DNA from: Watersipora subatra
Lineage: Eukaryota > Bryozoa > Gymnolaemata > Cheilostomatida > Watersiporidae
DNA length: 64,000 nucleotides
Assembly: GCF_963576615.1 (NCBI RefSeq)
Contig: NC_088708.1
Coordinates: forward strand, 2,232,001 to 2,296,000
Direction of reading: 5' to 3'
Shown piece after piece: positions 59,275 through 64,000 of this stretch. The position numbers were made by a program, and so were the translations under genes. The notes beneath the pieces are model-generated. The model had not been told where the DNA came from. It saw only the letters and a list, made by a program, of their open reading frames with translations, and searched no databases. Position 1 is the stretch's first letter; each line of letters begins with the position of its first letter.

Positions 59275-59810
59275 CAAAAAAATTCCCACAACCAAACATG
59301 AGTGAAGCGATTGGTTGGGAGATTTATGATAAATGCATATGCGCATACAACTCCCGAAAAATTATCCGTTAACGGCGTTACCAAACCCTTGTACCGAAAT
59401 TTGTTCAACAAATTTAACCATTTTTGTGTAGAGTCGTTCAAGTATAATAATGATACAAAACACATATAAACCTATATAAATATGTTACCAAGTCTTTGAA
59501 AGGTTACCGCAAAATCCTAAAACTAACTCATCTGATCGGATGATACATACATGTAAATAGACAGATTAATTCGGCCTAAAATCAAAATAGAAACTTGAGA
59601 AGTCTTTTTTAATCAAAATTAAGACCTGCCAACAAAACGCCAGTTAGGCCGTGCGACAGATAGTACAACTATTAAGTCGTCCAAATTTCATGAGAATGAC
59701 GTGCACATTTCACCAGTCTATGGAATTGTTCAATTGCCGAAGGTTTCTGTAATTAACTTAGAAGTACTGAAAAGTGATTGTTTCTTTTTTGCCGATTTTA
59801 TTATTCGAAT
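59275..59810. repeat. dispersed repeat R2, copy 2 (inverted relative to copy 1)
   Basis: Matches 25885-26475 in reverse over most of its length. Near its end, and twice more at about 59915 and 60008, the word AATTGCCGAAGGTTTCT recurs, so a small part of R2 has been re-duplicated. Confidence 0.8.
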
Positions 59811-60673
59811 TAATTATTTGATTTTATAAAAAAATTATTATAATATTTAATTATAAGAATAATCATTAGAATTTACAACATCGAAGTATTATATAATGAT
59901 TGCATTGTCTAATTGCCGAAGGTTTCTTTAATTAACATAGACCGTTTGAGGCGTAGACCGATTTACAGGTACGAAAATTTGGTACACAGCTTATCAGCCT
60001 AATTTTTTTGTCCAATTACCGAAGGTTTTATTAAATTATCTACAACATTAGTCAGATTTCTTTACATCTTATCTACAAGCTATGGCCGAACTACAATGCT
60101 CCTTTGTGACAAGAATATTTCTTTATTTCACTCCAGTTTCCAGAAAACTTCCAGACGCGTTAATGCTAATGCTTGCTTTCTGTTACATATCACTGTCAAA
60201 ACCATTCTACATTCAACACAACCAACTTTCAACTTTCCAACGCAACTTTCAAACTGTGTATATTACACGGCAGCGTGCCATTTTACTTTTAATATTGCAT
60301 TTCAGAAATATAATAAACATATTTCATTATTGCTGTTGTTAGTTAAATTACGTACAGTAGGTTAAGCCTACAGCTTGAATTAATATTTATTTTATTGTTG
60401 TAAAACATAGGTTTGAAATAGTAGTAGATTAGGTCTGATTTTTATACAACCTTTTGTTTTGCATAACTGACCTTTTGAATTTCATTTCAAAACAATTTGA
60501 CATACAACCTCTCAGAACACCACGTCGTCGCAGTGGCCATCCACATGTCTCCCAATTATTACGGAGGAGGAGAAATAGAAGGTCCTCACAGCAACCACCA
60601 ACATCAAATGCTAATGTTCAACAACACACTACTCAAAATAATAACAACAACTCATCTGATTTAGAGAATTCTT
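59811..60673. other. no firm gene; one low-complexity open frame
   Basis: A plus-strand frame at 60454-60750 contains RTPRRRSGHPHVSQLLRRRR followed by Ser/Gln/Asn-rich sequence and runs into a palindrome cluster. CAACCTCTCAG before the Arg-rich part looks like a splice acceptor, so it might be an exon, but no family was recognised and its end is made of palindromes. Confidence 0.25.
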
Positions 60674-60851
60674 TAGTAGATGTTGTAGGCGAAGCCTACA
60701 ACATCGCCTACGTTTGTAGGCGAAGCCTACAACATCTACTAAAGATGTAGATGTTGTAGGCGATGCCTACAACATCTAACTAAACTACTAGTAGATGTTT
60801 TAGGCGAAGCCTACAACATCTAACTAAAGAATTCTACTTTTGTAGAATTCT
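60665..60851. repeat. nested palindrome cluster (TAGATGTTGTAGGCGAAGCC type)
   Basis: Four closely spaced near-perfect palindromes built from GATGTTGTAGGC and GCCTACAACATC stand in a row. AGAATTCTTTAGT at the left faces ACTAAAGAATTCT at the right, enclosing the cluster. A further hairpin AGAATTCTAC/GTAGAATTCT closes it at 60828-60851. Confidence 0.9.
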
Positions 60852-63800
60852 GACCTTTTGTAACTACTTTTTCAACAACCAGCAGTACCCTTTCTTTTTT
60901 CCATTATCACTTTGGTCGTGGGCTGTATGACATGGGAATTTCTAGTTTATTTTATAACTATATTTAACAATGCTGTTTGCTACAGTTTGCAGCATAAACT
61001 GGCTTTTTATTTACTATAGAAGAGAAGTTATGAGCGTCGATCCATTGTAAGCCGAGTTCAGATACCTGCAAGGATGCTATCAACTAATATGCTATAAATC
61101 TGCAAATTTATAAGTTATATAATAATCTATCAAAGGCTACAAATATATATTCAAGAACAAGTAATATAAACAAACCATACTTACAATATATGCAGAAACA
61201 AAAATTAACATTTTCGAAACATAAATGTTTACATCGTTTTTTTGGCCAGCTGCATTCTGATTGTTGCTTTAGCTTGGAATGATTTCATCTTTTTGCGGCT
61301 GTTCAATACCTTTCGTTAAGTCTTCTGATCTTCAATACCTTCCGTTAGTCTTCTGAGCTCAACTCTTCTTCTACACTGCTAAACTAGTCGATATTAGCGT
61401 CCAAACAATTTTTTTAGTAGAGCAAAACTTTTACGCGTTGTATTTCGCACAAATAATGATACTTTCAGTCCCATCGGTGCTAAGCACAACTGTAAGCCTA
61501 AAACTAGTCATTCATATAACATCGTAAATATAAACCTTTTTTCACATAGGTCGAAGTATCAAGATCGCATTAAACAAGGAACTACTATTAGCCTGATATA
61601 GTTATTAATTATTTCTAAGGTGTTGTTTTCAAAATTGTAATGAAAAAACTGAAAAGTCAGTTAAAAAACGGACTTCGATGCAAACAGAAACAACGAAAGA
61701 ATTAATTGTTATATATGTAACCGGACCGATTCATTAATAGAACGATTTTATGGACATTTTTCTACTGATCACTTTCTCTTATGGGCTCGTAAAAATCAAA
61801 GAATGTCAAAGTGGCACTCAAATAAAAGTGGCATTCAATTAAAGGATGGCTTTCAATTTTTTCAACCTTCTCCTACAGTGGCTGTCAAATAAAGGTGGCG
61901 TTCAATTAGAGGTTTTGCGATATACTTAGTTCTTTATTTATATTTATTCTTAGTATGTATGCACTAATTATTCACGCTATCCATTGATTAACTGGGAGGC
62001 CTATATAATAATGGTCCCAAGTAAATATGCTCAAATTTTGTAAAACAAATCACAAATCCACAAAGTAAAGAGAAATTCACTAAAGAAATTCATAGCCTAT
62101 ATAGTTTATTGCTATAAAAATAGTTTGTTGTCAAAGTAATAGTTACTTTATTCTCCATACTGTCAGTTTGCAGGTAATTTTTACTTTCGTCATTTGTGAA
62201 CAATTCGTTATGCCCAGGGGTTTCATATCTTATACAGAGGTAGTTTATTCTTGTCGTTGTTGTTGTTGTGGTAGTTTAGCTAAATTAATAATAAGGTAAC
62301 ATGTTACCTAATCTGTATTTTTGTTACATGGATCTTAGTCTATCCTTTTAATTAAGAGAATATTAGATGGTGTAGGCCATCGTTAAACTTTAATAGAGGT
62401 ACATGGATAATGACACATAGACAGAGCTATTCTCATGAACGTTGCGCGTTGTGAATCGGTATGTAGGCTTACCTTAGCTTGTTTTTTATCACGGACGGGG
62501 GGGGGGGGGGGGGGGCTGTACTGCTTTTACGATTTCTACTAATTGTTATACTTGTGTTGTTATATTTGCAGAGAGCTTAGTATGTTAGTCTGGTGGTAGG
62601 AATAATTATATTTTATCAAACACAGAGCAGCACTTGTATATCGATGGTAGTATAACAGGAAGTATTTATAAATAGTAAGGTGACATCACGGAGTAGTAAA
62701 CAATGAATCATTTGCATAGGGAAGGTATGCTGACAAGACAAATAAACAGCACATAAAATGATTCAGTGTTATTGACAACACTACGCTATTGACCAGAAAT
62801 TTGTGTTTTCACCCTCAATTATATAATTATATATATAAATATAATATCGTATGCTGACACTGAACACACTGATTTTAGCCAGAAAGTAAAAGCCTGGTAT
62901 CGCTTGTATCTCATCATTTGTATAAGCCATTTGCTCGTTGCTCGTCTACGGCCTGTTCAAGCTCGAGTACTTGAAATTCTGGTTACATGTAACAATAATA
63001 CGTCTTGGTACGCGCTGGATGCCGTCCGAATGCAGTTTTGGCGTGGCATAAATATCAACATGTCCGCTGCATGCACAGCTCAACAATTCCGCCTGCTTGA
63101 TTAATGCGAACTTATTCGGGATTTCTGTGGGTAGAAAGTAATATTGTTCTTGTTAAATAAAAATGGATGTTAAACATTCTTAACATTTTAAAATATACTT
63201 AACAGTTCGTAATATTCTATTAATTTAATGTCTTCTTATTTCAAGTCCTGATAATACAAATAGTTTAAATAAACACACAGGTTAATATTCATCTATGTGT
63301 CGGAAAGGTGTACCCGAAAGCTTCTCCATTATAAAGCCTCATGGCTGACCGTGGTGAATAATACAGTCTATGCAGCTGTCCATCGTGTCCATTGTTCCAT
63401 GAAAGACATGTCTTCTCTCTATACCATGCAAACTTACAGTTCTGGTTGCAAACAAAAATGATTAGCTCAAAAAAGTTAGCCGTTGTGATGACTTTCACGA
63501 ATTTTTTGTTAAACATTTCGTGATAGTCTCGGCAGTCATATCAAGTCATAAAGACTTGATATACACGCATACACATATATCAATTCATAAAGACTTGATA
63601 TATGTGTATGTGAAGATAACTTCATGACGACTGAGCAGTGATGTAACTTGAACAGGATTCAGTAGGCACTCAGTGTGGCTCAGGTTTAAATGTAAATTAA
63701 GAAGTTTGTGATACGAGATAAACTCTGGTTGGCATTATAAGGATGATGTAACGAACTGTCTGATTTCAACAGCTCTAATCACGCTTGCTTCCTAACACCT

Positions 63801-64000
63801 AATTTATATACATATCAGTTTTAATAACTTGGAGCTCAGAAAAAGCCACCTTTTTGCACAAACATGATGACGCTCAGCAGTAACCTCGGTGTGTCACATA
63901 ATTCGCATTCACTACAATGCGTTGTTAAAGGAAGTACTTAGCATCAAATGACTCAACAGAAGAACTTGTTGTCAAGCATATCTGAAATATCATGTCAGCC
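60852..64000. other. no gene seen; poly-G run and small inverted repeats
   Basis: AT-rich DNA. Around 61790-61925 the words GTGGCATTCAATTAAAGG and GTGGCGTTCAATTAGAGG form a MITE-like block. At 62497-62515 there is a run of 19 G. At 63537-63612, CATAAAGACTTGATATA occurs twice and CATACACATATATCAA faces TTGATATATGTGTATG. Frames at 62904-63104 (+) and 63289-63516 (-) show no recognisable domain. The missing YARS2 exons were not found here. Confidence 0.45.

Noticed and set aside
62904..63104. 66-codon plus-strand frame, considered as a missing YARS2 exon
   Set aside because: No resemblance to the YARS2 C-terminal region and no convincing acceptor in the required phase 0.

Overview
The window reads as nuclear DNA of an invertebrate animal. 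It has intron-rich metazoan genes with GT-AG splice sites, an AT-rich background, very many minisatellites, and pogo/Tigger, Ty3/gypsy, LINE and tRNA-like repeats. A marine lophotrochozoan is a reasonable guess, but nothing here fixes the phylum. No prokaryotic features were seen.

Four genes could be rebuilt exon by exon with consistent reading phases. (1) A KCTD9-type BTB/pentapeptide-repeat protein, + strand, 6279-18972, nine exons, 391 residues, complete. (2) A class A (rhodopsin-type) GPCR, - strand, 19538-23100, seven exons, 373 residues, complete and tail-to-tail with KCTD9. (3) The exocyst subunit Sec15/EXOC6, - strand, 24505-39881, seventeen exons, 794 residues, complete. (4) A mitochondrial-type tyrosyl-tRNA synthetase (YARS2), + strand, from 43744, seven exons found up to 53312. 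Its C-terminal third was not found. A fifth gene is only partly visible: two 5' exons of an unrecognised protein on the - strand at 802-1291. These look like unrelated housekeeping, signalling and trafficking genes, not a functional cluster.

Mobile DNA fills the introns and intergenic spaces. It includes a pogo/Tigger end and transposase N-terminus at the left edge, a decayed Ty3/gypsy gag-pol (3.1-5.6 kb), and several elements in the 8.5-kb KCTD9 intron 4: a long-inverted-repeat element, LINE reverse-transcriptase remnants, a pogo-type element, and a composite element containing a hammerhead ribozyme motif. There are also tRNA-like repeats at 12.7, 20.8, 21.2 and 31.5 kb, a TIR element inside a tandem array at 30.1-30.9 kb, and two TIR elements at 54.8-56.7 kb. 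A ~550-bp dispersed repeat occurs in inverted copies at 25.9 and 59.3 kb. EXOC6 introns are packed with minisatellites, several ending close to splice sites.

The most notable observation is the hammerhead ribozyme core at 13039-13084 (- strand). Others are a tandem-duplicated splice acceptor paired with an apparent GC donor in EXOC6 intron 9, a four-fold duplicated splice-donor segment in the GPCR, and a nested palindrome cluster at 60.67-60.85 kb. Exon boundaries are inferred by eye from splice consensus, phase and remembered family similarity; no alignment was run.
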